A DNA stretch of 63,867 nt, from contig PNKE01000052.1 in NCBI GenBank assembly GCA_013822245.1, positions 1 through 63,867 on the forward strand. Reading direction: 5' to 3'. Shown piece after piece: positions 9,023 to 18,463 of the stretch. The translations under genes were made by a program, and so were the position numbers. Position 1 is the first letter of the stretch, and each line of letters starts with the position of its first letter. Source of the stretch: Candidatus Solibacter sp. (GTDB taxonomy: Bacteria; Acidobacteriota; Terriglobia; Bryobacterales; Bryobacteraceae). The notes beneath the pieces were generated by a model. It was not told the DNA's origin, did not search any database, and saw only the letters and a list, made by a program, of their open reading frames with translations.

Positions 9023-9262
9023 TCAGGCCTGGCTCTTGATCTTCTTCTCCAACGCGCCGATCAGGCGGTCGTGGACGCATTCGGGCAGCGGTTCCGGGTC
9101 CATGCCCTTGTAGACCTGAATGGTCTTCTGAGTGGTGTTCAGGACAACCCAGCAATTGGGGCACTCGTTGATGTGCTTGCTGAGTTCCTCTTTCACCTGT
9201 GGATCAACGGATTCGTCGAGATAGTCGCCGAGTTCCCTGAGGAAGTCCTTACACGTAACCAA
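9023..9262 (-). CDS. zinc-finger anti-sigma factor
   Basis: A 79-residue protein of the ZAS (zf-HC2) family that would hold the neighbouring ECF sigma factor inactive. The motif is HINECPNC (H-x3-C-x2-C) near residue 30, with a Cys at position 4 as the fourth ligand. There is no transmembrane segment, so it is a soluble, cytoplasmic anti-sigma, perhaps redox-responsive. The start codon is TTG at 9262, and the gene overlaps the end of the sigma gene by 14 nt, indicating translational coupling. The C-terminus (DRLIGALEKKIKSQ) is a charged helix. Partner assignment rests on the operon arrangement. Confidence 0.85.
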   Translation of the reverse strand: MVTCKDFLRELGDYLDESVDPQVKEELSKHINECPNCWVVLNTTQKTIQVYKGMDPEPLPECVHDRLIGALEKKIKSQA

Positions 9263-9878
9263 GGATCTGGTCTCCCTTTCGCTTAAAGGCTCGGGTGAGT
9301 TTCTCGCGCAGTTGCAACCGGGCCCTGAGCAGCCGGCTCTTCACAGCCGCCACCGACAGGCCAAGCGCCTCGGCCGTCTCTTCGGTCGAAAGCTCTTCCA
9401 CGTCCCTGAGGATGAAGACCGTCCGGAAGATCGGCTTCAGGCTGGCCACCGCGGTATCGAGAATTTCGCGGATCTCGCCCTGGCTGTACCGCTGTTCGGG
9501 ATTGTCGTCCCAAACCGCGATCTCCCTCACGATCGGCTCCTCATCGGTTTCGATGTTTTCATCCAACGAAACGGTGCGACTAGTTTTTCTCTTCCTGAGC
9601 TTCATCAGGCTTTCGTTGACCGCGATTCTGACCAGCCACGTATAGAATTTCGACTGCCCCTGGAATGAATCCAAATGCTGAAACGCCTTCAGCATGGCGT
9701 CCTGCAGCACGTCCTCGGCGTCCTCGTCGTTGCCAAGGATATGCCGCGCCGTGCGGTAAACGCGCGATTCGTAACGCCGGACCAGATCGCCAAAGGCGGC
9801 CAGATCGCCGGCTTTCGCCCGGTCGACGAGTTCGGCGTCGGCATCCACGATCTTTATGTGTTCCTGCTCGCCGTCCAT
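9249..9878 (-). CDS. ECF RNA polymerase sigma factor (RpoE-like)
   Basis: A 209-residue group 4 sigma factor. Region 2 spans about 25-95 with YRTARHILGNDEDAEDVLQD and FYTWLVRIAVNE. Region 4 spans about 145-200 with VFILRDVEELSTEETAEALG and AVKSRLLRARLQLRE, the helix-turn-helix for the -35 element. An acidic linker (DENIETDEEPIV) separates them. It is co-transcribed with, and overlaps, the zinc-finger anti-sigma gene, and lies divergent from thrS with a 90-bp spacer. The ATG at 9878 gives the usual family length. Stimulus and regulon cannot be read here. Confidence 0.95.
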   Translation of the reverse strand: MDGEQEHIKIVDADAELVDRAKAGDLAAFGDLVRRYESRVYRTARHILGNDEDAEDVLQDAMLKAFQHLDSFQGQSKFYTWLVRIAVNESLMKLRKRKTSRTVSLDENIETDEEPIVREIAVWDDNPEQRYSQGEIREILDTAVASLKPIFRTVFILRDVEELSTEETAEALGLSVAAVKSRLLRARLQLREKLTRAFKRKGDQILGYV

Positions 9879-9968
9879 TTGGTTACGACTCCAACCTCCA
9901 GCATACCAATCACTTCAGCCGCCCGTGCGCCCTGAACCCGCATGATATCTTGAAATTGACCCCGTCCC

Positions 9969-11981
9969 ATGAGTAGCTCAACTTTCGTCACTTTGCCCGA
10001 TGGCAGCCAGCGTGAAATCCCACCCGGCGCATCCGCCCTCGACCTCGCCCGTTCGATCGGCAAACGCCTGGCCGAGGATGCCATCGTCGCCCGCGTCAAT
10101 GGAGAACTCTACGACCTCGCCCGGCCGCTGCCGCCCGAGGCGCGCGTCGAAATTCTCACCACCCGCGATCCCGAAGCCCTCGAAGTCTACCGCCACTCCA
10201 GCGCCCACCTGCTGGCCGCCGCCGTGCTCGAACTCTACCCCGAAACCAAGCTCGGCATCGGCCCGCCCATCAAGGACGGTTTCTATTACGATTTCCAACG
10301 CCCGGAACCCTTCACCGCCGAAGATCTGGCGAAAATCGAGGCCCGCATGGCCGAAATTCGCGACCGCGACCTGCCTTACGAGCGCCAGGTTGTCGAGAAG
10401 CAGGCCGGACTGGCCAAGTACCGCGAGATCGGCGAACCGATGAAGTGTGAACTCATCGAGGAACGCGCCGGCGACCAGTTCACCGAATACACCCTGGGGC
10501 CGCGGTTCATCGACTTCTGCCGCGGGCCCCACCTGCCTTCGACCAAGAAGATCAAGGCCTTCAAGCTGCTCTCCATCGCCGGCGCCTACTGGAAAGGCGA
10601 CGAAAACCGACACCAGATGCAGCGCATCTACGGCACCTCATGGTATTCGCAAAAGGATCTCGACGAGCACCTGCGGAAGCTCGAAGAGGCCAAAAAGCGC
10701 GACCATCGCGTGCTGGGCAGGCAACTTGGGCTGTTTACCGTGGACGACAAGGTGGGCCAGGGGCTGATCCTTTGGAAGCCCAAAGGCTCCATCATCCGGC
10801 AGGAGCTACAGACCTTCATCAGCGAACACCTGCGCCGCCAGGGCTACTCGCAGGTCTTCACACCCCACATCGGCAAGCTCGAGTTGTACAAGACCAGCGG
10901 CCACTTCCCCTACTACGCCGACAGCCAGTTCCCGCCCCTTGTTGACCGCGAACAGATCTCGCAGCTCGCCGCCGATGGCTGCAGTTGCGCCCACCTGGCA
11001 AACCTGCTGGGCAGCGGCGAAATCGAAGGCTTCCTGCTGAAGCCGATGAACTGCCCGCACCACATCCGCATCTTCGACAGCGATCCGCACAGCTACCGCG
11101 ACCTGCCCGTCCGGCTCTCCGAGTTCGGCACCGTCTACCGCTTCGAACAGAGCGGCGAACTCGGCGGCATGACGCGCGTCCGCGGCTTTACGCAGGACGA
11201 CGCCCACATTTTCTGCACCGAGGAGCAGGTTCCCCAGGAAGTCTCCGGCTGCCTTGAACTGGTGAAGATCATCTTCGGCGTCATCGGCATGAAGGACTAC
11301 CGCGTCCGCGTCGGCCTGCGCGACCCCGACAGCGCCAAGTACGTCGGCGATCCCGAACAGTGGGACGCGGCCGAAAAAGCCTGCAAGGACGCCGCCGAAT
11401 CGCTCGGCGTTCCTTATACGCTCGAACCCGGCGAGGCCGCCTTCTATGGCCCGAAGATCGACTTCGTCGTCCAGGACGTCATCGGCCGCGAGTGGCAGCT
11501 TGGCACGGTCCAGGTGGACTACCAGTTGCCGCAGCGCTTCGACCTGAACTACACCGGCCCGGACAACAAGCCCCACCGGCCGGTGATGATCCACCGCGCG
11601 CCGTTCGGCAGCATGGAGCGCTTCGTCGGCGTGCTGATCGAGCACTTCGCCGGCGCATTTCCGCTGTGGCTGTCGCCGGTTCAGGCCGTCGTGCTGCCCA
11701 TCTCTGACCGCCACCTCGAATACGCGGGCACGGTCCTCGAACAGCTTCGAGAGGCCGGACTACGGGCTGAACTCGATTCGCGCAGCGAGAAGGTGAACTA
11801 CAAGATCCGTGAAGCGCAGATGCAGAAGGTGCCTTACATGCTTGTCATCGGCGACCGCGAGGCCGAACAGGGCGCGGTCTCTGTCCGCAACCGCAAGCAC
11901 GGCGACCGCGGCGCGCTGCCGCTGGCCGATTTCCTGGAAAGCGTCAAGGGCCTGATCGCCACGCGCAGCCAGGAGGAATAA
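9969..11981 (+). CDS. thrS: threonine--tRNA ligase
   Basis: Charges tRNA-Thr; class II synthetase of 670 residues. Order: TGS domain (1-65), editing domain with the HSSAH motif near residue 76 and CRGPHLPSTKKI near 180, catalytic core with LKPMNCPHHIRIF (zinc Cys, motif 2 region), TRVRGFTQDDAHIFC, and the C-terminal anticodon-binding domain (VQAVVLPISDRH onward). Compared with the 642-residue E. coli enzyme there is an insertion of about 20-25 residues at 318-345, containing a CSC pair (ADGCSCAHLANLLGSG), just before the zinc Cys. Initiation from ATG at 9969. No infC, rpmI or rplT follow; the next gene is a glycosyltransferase 27 bp downstream. Confidence 0.97.
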   Translation: MSSSTFVTLPDGSQREIPPGASALDLARSIGKRLAEDAIVARVNGELYDLARPLPPEARVEILTTRDPEALEVYRHSSAHLLAAAVLELYPETKLGIGPPIKDGFYYDFQRPEPFTAEDLAKIEARMAEIRDRDLPYERQVVEKQAGLAKYREIGEPMKCELIEERAGDQFTEYTLGPRFIDFCRGPHLPSTKKIKAFKLLSIAGAYWKGDENRHQMQRIYGTSWYSQKDLDEHLRKLEEAKKRDHRVLGRQLGLFTVDDKVGQGLILWKPKGSIIRQELQTFISEHLRRQGYSQVFTPHIGKLELYKTSGHFPYYADSQFPPLVDREQISQLAADGCSCAHLANLLGSGEIEGFLLKPMNCPHHIRIFDSDPHSYRDLPVRLSEFGTVYRFEQSGELGGMTRVRGFTQDDAHIFCTEEQVPQEVSGCLELVKIIFGVIGMKDYRVRVGLRDPDSAKYVGDPEQWDAAEKACKDAAESLGVPYTLEPGEAAFYGPKIDFVVQDVIGREWQLGTVQVDYQLPQRFDLNYTGPDNKPHRPVMIHRAPFGSMERFVGVLIEHFAGAFPLWLSPVQAVVLPISDRHLEYAGTVLEQLREAGLRAELDSRSEKVNYKIREAQMQKVPYMLVIGDREAEQGAVSVRNRKHGDRGALPLADFLESVKGLIATRSQEE

Positions 11982-12008
11982 CCCATCGAGTTTGGCGGAC
12001 CCAGGTCC

Positions 12009-13145
12009 ATGACTCTGATACCCACGATCCTGCTCGCCTGCGTGGTGGCGGGATCGTGGGTTTTCTGCGTCCTGGCCGTGCTGGCGGCCAGGTCTTACAG
12101 GCGGCAGCCGGTCCCGCGGCTTCAGGGCGAACAGCCTCCGCTGTCCGTGCTCAAGCCTCTGCACGGCCTCGACGATGGCCTGGAGGAGAATCTCCGCACC
12201 TTCTTCGAGCAGGACTACCCGGATTTCGAACTCCTGTTCGCCGCCCGCTCGGAGTCCGATCCCGGCCTGACCCTCGCCCGCCGGCTCGCGGTTGAATACC
12301 CCCACCGGCCATGCCGTTTTTTCGTCACCGGCGAGCCCGCTTACCCGAACGCCAAAGTGTTCAGCCTGGAGACGATGACCGAAGCCGCGGCAAACGAGAT
12401 CCTGGTGATGGCCGATTCCGATATCCGGGCGCCCAAGGACCTTCTGGCGACCCTGGCCGCCGAGTTTCAGCATCCGCGGCTCGGCGTGGCGACATGTCCT
12501 TATCGGGCCGTTCCAGGGCGGTCGTTCTGGTCGCGGCTGGAAGCCATTGGAATGAACACCGAGTTCTGGGGCGGCGTCTTCACAGCACGGCTGGTCGAGC
12601 GCGGAGTCCGTTTCGCCGTCGGCCCGGCCGCGGCCGCGCGCAAGCAGGCCATCGCCGATGCCGGCGGGTGGAAGGGGCTTAGCCAGTACCTGGCGGAGGA
12701 TTTTGTCCTTGGACAGTCCGCCGCGGCGGCCGGGTGGGAGGTCATCCTTTCGCGCGCCGTGGTCGAACACCGGATCGGCAGCCAGGCGTTCCGGGCCAAT
12801 ATGATCCACCGCCTGCGATGGAACCGGTCCACGCGACGCTCCCGCCCGGCCGGTTACGCCGGGCAGTTGTTCACCTATCCTTTGCCGGTAGCCTTTGCTC
12901 TGGCGGCCCTGGAACCGGCGCTTTGGTGGGCGCTGATCCCGGCCGCCGGACTTCGGGCCTGGGCGGCCTACGAAGTGGCCGTCGCCATCTTGGACGACAC
13001 CCTGACGCGCAGGAACTGGTGGCTTGTGCCATTCCAGGACCTGCTCAGTATCCTCACTTGGATCGCCGCGTTCCAGGGCAACACCATCGAATGGCGTGGT
13101 TCGCTCTATCTGGTTGACCGTCAAGGCAGATTAGTCCCTCGCTGA
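12009..13145 (+). CDS. family 2 glycosyltransferase, HpnI/ceramide glucosyltransferase-like
   Basis: A 378-residue membrane glycosyltransferase resembling HpnI (N-acetylglucosamine transfer to bacteriohopanetetrol) and ceramide glucosyltransferases. Residues 5-28 form an N-terminal membrane anchor. PPLSVLKPLHGLDDGLEENL and FFEQDYPDFELLF match the nucleotide-sugar binding start, VMADSDIRAP near 136 is the metal-binding DxD, and RLRWNRSTRRSRP near 268 is the R-W region equivalent to QxxRW. Two or three hydrophobic segments follow. It starts 27 bp after thrS, with which it may be co-transcribed. No other hopanoid gene is in the window, so the acceptor lipid is uncertain. Confidence 0.8.
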   Translation: MTLIPTILLACVVAGSWVFCVLAVLAARSYRRQPVPRLQGEQPPLSVLKPLHGLDDGLEENLRTFFEQDYPDFELLFAARSESDPGLTLARRLAVEYPHRPCRFFVTGEPAYPNAKVFSLETMTEAAANEILVMADSDIRAPKDLLATLAAEFQHPRLGVATCPYRAVPGRSFWSRLEAIGMNTEFWGGVFTARLVERGVRFAVGPAAAARKQAIADAGGWKGLSQYLAEDFVLGQSAAAAGWEVILSRAVVEHRIGSQAFRANMIHRLRWNRSTRRSRPAGYAGQLFTYPLPVAFALAALEPALWWALIPAAGLRAWAAYEVAVAILDDTLTRRNWWLVPFQDLLSILTWIAAFQGNTIEWRGSLYLVDRQGRLVPR

Positions 13146-13227
13146 CTTTTTTGATCTTTCGAAAGAATCGGCTCAGAACTAGTAATCTCCCGCCCCTTTC
13201 CGGCGTCATACTAGTGTCCGCTAAATC

Positions 13228-14859
13228 ATGTTCGAATCCGTCCAGCGGCTTATCAATGTGAGAAAAGGGCCACCGGCCCCTGGGGTGGGTCCTGCGAATT
13301 CGGCCACGGCGCCGGCTACTAGACAAAAGATAGCCTCTTGCGCAAGAATTGAACCAGTGATTCACGCCCCTCCGGTTGCCTGGACCGACAAGGGAATTGC
13401 CGTCCCTACCGAGGCCGCCTCGCCGTTGGACCGGATGCTGGATTGGCTCATCCGCCGGGAAACGCATGAAAATCTGGTTCTCGCCGCCAGATTCCTGCTG
13501 CTGTTCGTCATCGCCGACATCCTCAGCCCGCATCCCCTTCCGCTCGGCCGCATGATGCTGATCCCGATCGCCATCGCCGCCGCCTCCGTGCCCCGGAGAT
13601 ATGTGATGACCGCGGTGCTGGTTTCCGCCTTTATCCGCGAACAGATCGGCCTGACGCCCTGGACCAGCGGTTGGACCGGGCGCGTACTCGCCACCTTGGC
13701 CGTTTTCTTGCTCATCATGTTCCTGTGGTGTGAAACTGTCCGGAAACGTAAAGCAATCCTGAGCCATTACGCGCGCATCTCAGAGGAAACGCGCATGAGA
13801 TTCGAGGCCGAGCAGCGGTTGGTCTCGCTGGTTCAGTCCATGCCCACGGCCGTGGTCGCCATCGACGGCAACGGCCGGGTGCGACTCTCGAACGAGGCGT
13901 CTGAAACGCTGCTGGGCGTAGGCGCCGGAACTCTCCCTGGCCAGCAGATCCATCAATATCTCCCGAACCTGGCCGAAATCGCCGGCGGCAAGCACCTGGG
14001 CCACGGCCGGAGAACCGCCACCCTGATCGACGGCCACAGGCTGGACGGCGAACCGTTCAGGGCAAGCGTCTGGTTTGCCACATACGCCGCGGCGGACGGC
14101 GCCCACCTGGTGGCCATCCTTGCCGACGCCTCAGACGATATCCGTGACTTCCAGCAGTCCAGCCTCAACACCCTGCTGAAGAGCACGCGGGTGCTGGTGG
14201 GTTCCATGGCCCACGAGATCCGCAACATCTGCGCCGCCATCACGGTCACCCAAGCCAATCTCTCACGGCTTCCCGGCTTGGCGCGGAATGACGATTTCGC
14301 CGCCCTCGACTCGCTCACCCGGAGCCTGACCCGTATCTCCGCGGCGGAGCTTGCCTCGGCCGGCGAGGCGTCCGTCCGGCAGTCCGTCGGGATTCAGTCT
14401 GTGCTGGACGAGTTCCAAATCGTCATCGGGCCATCGCTCCGCGATGAAGGCATCTCGCTGGTGATCGAGCCGTCCGGCCCGTTGCCTGACGCCGACGCCG
14501 ACCGCCACAGCCTGCTTCAGGTGCTCATCAATCTGGCCCGCAACAGCGCCCGCGCAATGCGCCGCGGCCGGCGGAAGTCCATCAGAATCAACGCGAAACA
14601 GGAGGGCGGCCGGGTCTGCATACGGCTCTCCGACTCCGGTCCCGGCGTCAGGAATCCTGAACATCTGTTCAAGGCGTTCCAGCCCGGCGCGGACTCCTCC
14701 GGCCTCGGTCTTTTTATCTCCCGCGCCATGGTTCGCTGCTACGGCGGCGACCTCTCCCACGAACCAAGCGCCGAGGGATGCACCATGTGTATCCGGCTCA
14801 AAACCTCGCTCCAGGACCGGCGCGCGCCCGTTTTCCACCCTTCGGAGACCTCTGCATGA
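13228..14859 (+). CDS. membrane PAS-domain sensor histidine kinase
   Basis: Up to 543 residues; the true start may lie downstream (for example near 13432, MLDWLIRR) because the first 65 residues are low in recognisable structure. Four hydrophobic segments (about 85-170) form a small membrane sensor. A PAS domain follows (about 195-300), then the dimerisation/phosphoacceptor helix with MAHEIRN (His near 329). The ATPase domain has the N-box INLARNSARAM, the G1 box LSDSGPGV and SSGLGLFISRAM. The stop overlaps the start of the next response-regulator gene by ATGA, so the pair is one two-component system. The signal sensed is unknown. Confidence 0.88.
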   Translation: MFESVQRLINVRKGPPAPGVGPANSATAPATRQKIASCARIEPVIHAPPVAWTDKGIAVPTEAASPLDRMLDWLIRRETHENLVLAARFLLLFVIADILSPHPLPLGRMMLIPIAIAAASVPRRYVMTAVLVSAFIREQIGLTPWTSGWTGRVLATLAVFLLIMFLWCETVRKRKAILSHYARISEETRMRFEAEQRLVSLVQSMPTAVVAIDGNGRVRLSNEASETLLGVGAGTLPGQQIHQYLPNLAEIAGGKHLGHGRRTATLIDGHRLDGEPFRASVWFATYAAADGAHLVAILADASDDIRDFQQSSLNTLLKSTRVLVGSMAHEIRNICAAITVTQANLSRLPGLARNDDFAALDSLTRSLTRISAAELASAGEASVRQSVGIQSVLDEFQIVIGPSLRDEGISLVIEPSGPLPDADADRHSLLQVLINLARNSARAMRRGRRKSIRINAKQEGGRVCIRLSDSGPGVRNPEHLFKAFQPGADSSGLGLFISRAMVRCYGGDLSHEPSAEGCTMCIRLKTSLQDRRAPVFHPSETSA

Positions 14860-15488
14860 CAAGAATCTTCCTTGTTGACGACCACGCACTGTTCCGCGAG
14901 AGCCTCGCCCGATGGTTCGAGAGCCAGCCGGATTTCAAAGTGGTCGGCCAGTGCTCGACCGTGGAGGAGGCGCTCAGCGCCTTGACTTCGGGCGGCTTCG
15001 AAATCATGCTGTTGGACTTTGAACTCGGCGACAGAAGGGCCAGTGAGGTCTTCCTGTCGCCGAAAATGAAGCTCTCCACCGCGAAGGTCCTCCTGGTTAC
15101 CGTCGGCATGACCCGCGCCGAGGTGCGCCAGGCGCTCAATCACGGAGCCAGCGGCGTTTTCCTGAAAACCAATGGCCCGGACGCCCTCGTGGACGCCATC
15201 CGGTCCGTCATGGCCGGCGAATCCCACATCGATCCAAAGTACGCCAACTCCGAGAACGACCACCCTCTCGCTGGCACCAACCGCCGGGTGAAGTTCACCG
15301 AGCGCGACCGCATCGTGCTGCGCGGCGTCTTCGACGGCATGGCCAACAAGGAAATCGCCGAGCAACTTCGCGTCTCCGAGAGCGCCATCAAGGCCTCGCT
15401 CCAGCAGTTGTTCTCGAAGACCGGCGTCCGCACGCGGTCGCAACTGGTCCGCGTCGCCCTCGAACACTTCCGCCGCGAGATCGTCTAA
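14856..15488 (+). CDS. NarL/LuxR-type response regulator
   Basis: A 210-residue two-domain regulator and the partner of the upstream kinase (ATGA overlap at 14856-14859). The receiver domain (1-125) begins RIFLVDDHALFRESLA and has the phosphoacceptor Asp in MLLDFELGD (near 55) and the conserved Thr/Lys positions in LLVTVG and FLKTNG. The C-terminal HTH (about 145-205) contains RDRIVLRGVFDGMANKEIAEQL and SAIKASLQQLFSKTGVRTRSQL. It ends 4 nt into the converging ABC transporter gene. Targets unknown. Confidence 0.92.
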   Translation: MTRIFLVDDHALFRESLARWFESQPDFKVVGQCSTVEEALSALTSGGFEIMLLDFELGDRRASEVFLSPKMKLSTAKVLLVTVGMTRAEVRQALNHGASGVFLKTNGPDALVDAIRSVMAGESHIDPKYANSENDHPLAGTNRRVKFTERDRIVLRGVFDGMANKEIAEQLRVSESAIKASLQQLFSKTGVRTRSQLVRVALEHFRREIV

Positions 15489-17332
15489 GCCTCGGTCCCG
15501 GTTTCCGGCGTATCCCCTTCCCCCGGGGCCAGGAACAGATTCCGCTCCAGCCCGTGCTGCCGGGTATACAGTTCGTGATACCGGCCCTGTGCGGCGAACA
15601 GCTCCGCATGGCTGCCCCGCTCGACGATTTCGCCGCCTTCCATCACCAGGATCTGGTCCGCGCGCCGGATGGTCGACAGGCGGTGGGCGATGACGAACGT
15701 AGTCCGGCCCTGCATCAGGTACGACAGGCCATGCTGGATCAGTTGCTCGGTCTCGCTGTCCAGGCTCGAAGTCGCCTCGTCCAGGATCAGGATGCGCGGA
15801 TCCGCCAGAATGGCGCGGGCGATGGAAACGCGCTGTTTCTGCCCGCCCGACAGCTTCACGCCCCGTTCACCCACCACCGTTTCATAGCCCTGCTCGAACC
15901 GCTCGGCAAACTCATCCACCCGCGCCAGCCTGCATGCCTCCAGAATCTGCTCTTCGGTGGCCCCCGGACGGCCAAACGCGACATTCTCCCTGATGGTCCC
16001 GTCAAACAGGAACGTCTCTTGAAAAACCACGCCCAACTGGCTGCGATAGCTGCCCAGTTTCACCCCTGCAAGTTCCACGCCATCCACCAGCACACGTCCG
16101 CCCGTCGGCCGGTAAAACGCCGCGATCAGGCCGATGGTGGTGGACTTGCCCGACCCGGACGAGCCCACCAGCGCCGTCACCGTCCCCTGCCCGGCCTCGA
16201 AGCTGATGCCCTTCAGCACCGGCTTGCCCTCCTCGTAGTGGAAGTGGACATCTTCAAACTCCACGTTGCCCGCCACCGGCGGCATCTCCATCACGCGTGC
16301 GCCGCCTGCGTCCTCCTGCTGCTCGTCCAGCAGTTCGCGGGTCCGCTCCAGCCCGGCGACGGCCTCGGTGAGTTGCGTGCCGATACCCACCACCTGGAAC
16401 ACCGGCGCCACCAGAAACGCCATGAACGCCATGAAGGTGACAAACCCGCCCAGCGTCAGCCCGCCGTCCAGAATCTGCCGGCCGCCCATGTACATCACCA
16501 CGCCTCCGACGATGCCCAACAGCGTGGTCGCCGACAGACTGAGCAGGCTCACGCCCGTGATCGACTTCAACACATTGGCCAGGATCCGGCCCGCGCCTTC
16601 GGCGAACACCTTGTCCTCGCGCGACTCGGCATGATAGCCCTTCACCACCCGGATGCCGCCGATCGATTCGGTTAGCCGCCCGGTCACCTCGGCCGTGATC
16701 TTGCCCCGCTCGCGGAAGATCGGCCGCAGCGTGGTAAACGCGTAGCGGAGCACCAGCGAATAGCCGGCGACAACCGCCAGCGCCATCAACGTCATCGCGG
16801 CGCTGATGCGCATCAGCACAAGGAAACTCAGCGCGGCCGTCAGCAGCCCGCCGATAAATTCCACCAGCCCAGTGCCCACCAGATTGCGCACGCCCTCGAC
16901 GTCGTTCATGATCCGCGAAACCAGTTGCCCGCTCTTGTTCGAGTCGAAGTAGTTCACCGGCAGCCGGTTAACGTGCGCCTGCACCTTGCAGCGCAGTTCG
17001 GCGATCAGCCGCTGCGCCGATTTCGACAGCAATTGCGTCAGCCAGAACGAACTGCCCGCCTGCACGGCCGTACCCGCCAGCACGGCCAGGATGATCGGCT
17101 CCAGCAACTCCGTCCGGCGGTTCACCAGCACATCGTCCACCAGGTACTTCGTCGATGCCGGCAGCACCAGGCCAGCCACGCGGCTGATCACAATCAGCAC
17201 CAGCCCCAGGGCCAACTGGCCGCGCCTGGGACGAATCAGTTCTTTAATGTCAGGCCAGACGGCCTTCCAGTTGGATGGGCCTTTGGGCAGGTCCGGCTTG
17301 CGCGTGTGGCGCGAGGAGGTTCGTTCAGCCAT
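15485..17332 (-). CDS. MsbA-like ABC transporter, fused permease/ATPase
   Basis: A 615-residue half-transporter working as a homodimeric exporter of lipids, drugs or peptides in the inner membrane. The transmembrane domain spans about 35-335 (six helices, starting GQLALGLVLIVISRVAGLVL). The ATPase domain carries Walker A VGSSGSGKST (near 385), the Q-loop FQETFLF, the signature KLSGGQKQR (near 490), Walker B ILILDEATSSLD and the H-loop VIAHRLSTI. The start at 17332 (MAERTSS) is preferred to 17353. It converges on the response regulator with a 4-nt overlap and is divergent from a parvulin gene only 27 bp away. The substrate cannot be deduced. Confidence 0.93.
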   Translation of the reverse strand: MAERTSSRHTRKPDLPKGPSNWKAVWPDIKELIRPRRGQLALGLVLIVISRVAGLVLPASTKYLVDDVLVNRRTELLEPIILAVLAGTAVQAGSSFWLTQLLSKSAQRLIAELRCKVQAHVNRLPVNYFDSNKSGQLVSRIMNDVEGVRNLVGTGLVEFIGGLLTAALSFLVLMRISAAMTLMALAVVAGYSLVLRYAFTTLRPIFRERGKITAEVTGRLTESIGGIRVVKGYHAESREDKVFAEGAGRILANVLKSITGVSLLSLSATTLLGIVGGVVMYMGGRQILDGGLTLGGFVTFMAFMAFLVAPVFQVVGIGTQLTEAVAGLERTRELLDEQQEDAGGARVMEMPPVAGNVEFEDVHFHYEEGKPVLKGISFEAGQGTVTALVGSSGSGKSTTIGLIAAFYRPTGGRVLVDGVELAGVKLGSYRSQLGVVFQETFLFDGTIRENVAFGRPGATEEQILEACRLARVDEFAERFEQGYETVVGERGVKLSGGQKQRVSIARAILADPRILILDEATSSLDSETEQLIQHGLSYLMQGRTTFVIAHRLSTIRRADQILVMEGGEIVERGSHAELFAAQGRYHELYTRQHGLERNLFLAPGEGDTPETGTEA

Positions 17333-17359
17333 GCTTGTTCCGCGGGGTACCATGGGGTT

Positions 17360-18355
17360 ATGAGGATCTTCCCATTGTCTCTGTTGGCTGCCGCCGCGTG
17401 GGCACAGCCTGCCCCCGCGCCCCCGAAGCCGGCCAGACCGGCACAGGCCGCCAAACCCGCCGCCGCCAGGCCGGCCGCCGCTAAAGCCGCTCCAGCCAAG
17501 GCCCCGGCCCCGGCGAAGCCCGCCACGCCGTCATCGCCAATCGTACTGACCGTCGGCGACGAATCGATGACTCAGGCCGAATTCGAAGACCTCATCGCGG
17601 CTCTGCCTGCCAATGTGCAGCAAGACGTCAAGGCCGAGGGCGGCAAGCGCCGGCTCGCCGAGAGAATCGTCGAGATCCGCACACTCGCCCAGGAGGCCCG
17701 CCGCCGCGGCATCCATAGCCGCCAGGCCGTCCAGCAGCAGATCCGCCTCAACCAGGACAACCTCCTCGCCAGCCTGCTCTTTCAGGACCTGCTCGCCGCC
17801 GCCAAGCCTTCCGCCGAAGCGCTCTCCAAGTACTACGAGGAGCACAAGAAGGAATACGGCCAGGCCTCGGCGCGCCATATCCTGATCCGCTTCAAGGGTT
17901 CACGCGTCCCGCTTAAACCCGACCAGAAGGATCTCACCGAGGAAGACGCCCTGGCCAAAATCCAGGAGTTGCGGAAACGGATCGCCGGTGGCGAGGACTT
18001 CGCCGCCGTGGCCAAGGCCGAGTCCGACGACACCGGCTCCGGCGCCCAGGGCGGCGATCTCGGCTCGTTCGGCCGCGGCCAGATGGTGCCCGTCTTCGAT
18101 GATGCCGTCTTCACCCAACCCGTCGGAGAGTTGAGCCAGCCGGTGAAATCGCAGTTCGGCTACCACCTGATCCAGGTGCAGGCGCGGTCGTCGAAGACAC
18201 TCGACGACGTCAAGACGGAGATCGAACAGGCGCTGGCCCCCGAGGAGGCTCAAAAAGTGATCACCGCTATCAAGGCCGGCGCCAAATCGGCGCTCACCGG
18301 CTCCTACTTTGGTCCCCCCGCGGCAGCCGCGCCGGCTCCGGCCGCCGCCAAATAG
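17360..18355 (+). CDS. exported parvulin-type peptidyl-prolyl isomerase
   Basis: A periplasmic PpiC/SurA-like chaperone for outer-membrane or secreted proteins. The 331-residue protein starts at 17360 with a signal peptide (MRIFPLSLLAAAAWAQ); the long upstream in-frame extension is the complement of the ABC gene. A Pro/Ala/Lys-rich linker (about 17-60) precedes the SurA_N-like helical region (65-165). The rotamase domain (about 170-275) has ARHILIRFK, GGDLGSFGRGQMVPVFDDAVF and SQFGYHLIQV. Roughly 25 extra residues sit between the first strand and the next helix. The C-terminus is Ala/Pro-rich again. Confidence 0.92.
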   Translation: MRIFPLSLLAAAAWAQPAPAPPKPARPAQAAKPAAARPAAAKAAPAKAPAPAKPATPSSPIVLTVGDESMTQAEFEDLIAALPANVQQDVKAEGGKRRLAERIVEIRTLAQEARRRGIHSRQAVQQQIRLNQDNLLASLLFQDLLAAAKPSAEALSKYYEEHKKEYGQASARHILIRFKGSRVPLKPDQKDLTEEDALAKIQELRKRIAGGEDFAAVAKAESDDTGSGAQGGDLGSFGRGQMVPVFDDAVFTQPVGELSQPVKSQFGYHLIQVQARSSKTLDDVKTEIEQALAPEEAQKVITAIKAGAKSALTGSYFGPPAAAAPAPAAAK

Positions 18356-18463
18356 CCCATTGGGTCTATTACCAGTACGATCTGGTAAGGGTAATTCCCG
18401 GAGAACAATCTAGGACGAATTGCCGATACTCCATCCGCGGGCTTGCTTCCACAATGAGAGTGG

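Noticed and set aside
16925-17359. Upstream extension of the parvulin frame
   Set aside because: It is the complement of the ABC transporter gene; the signal peptide starts at 17360.
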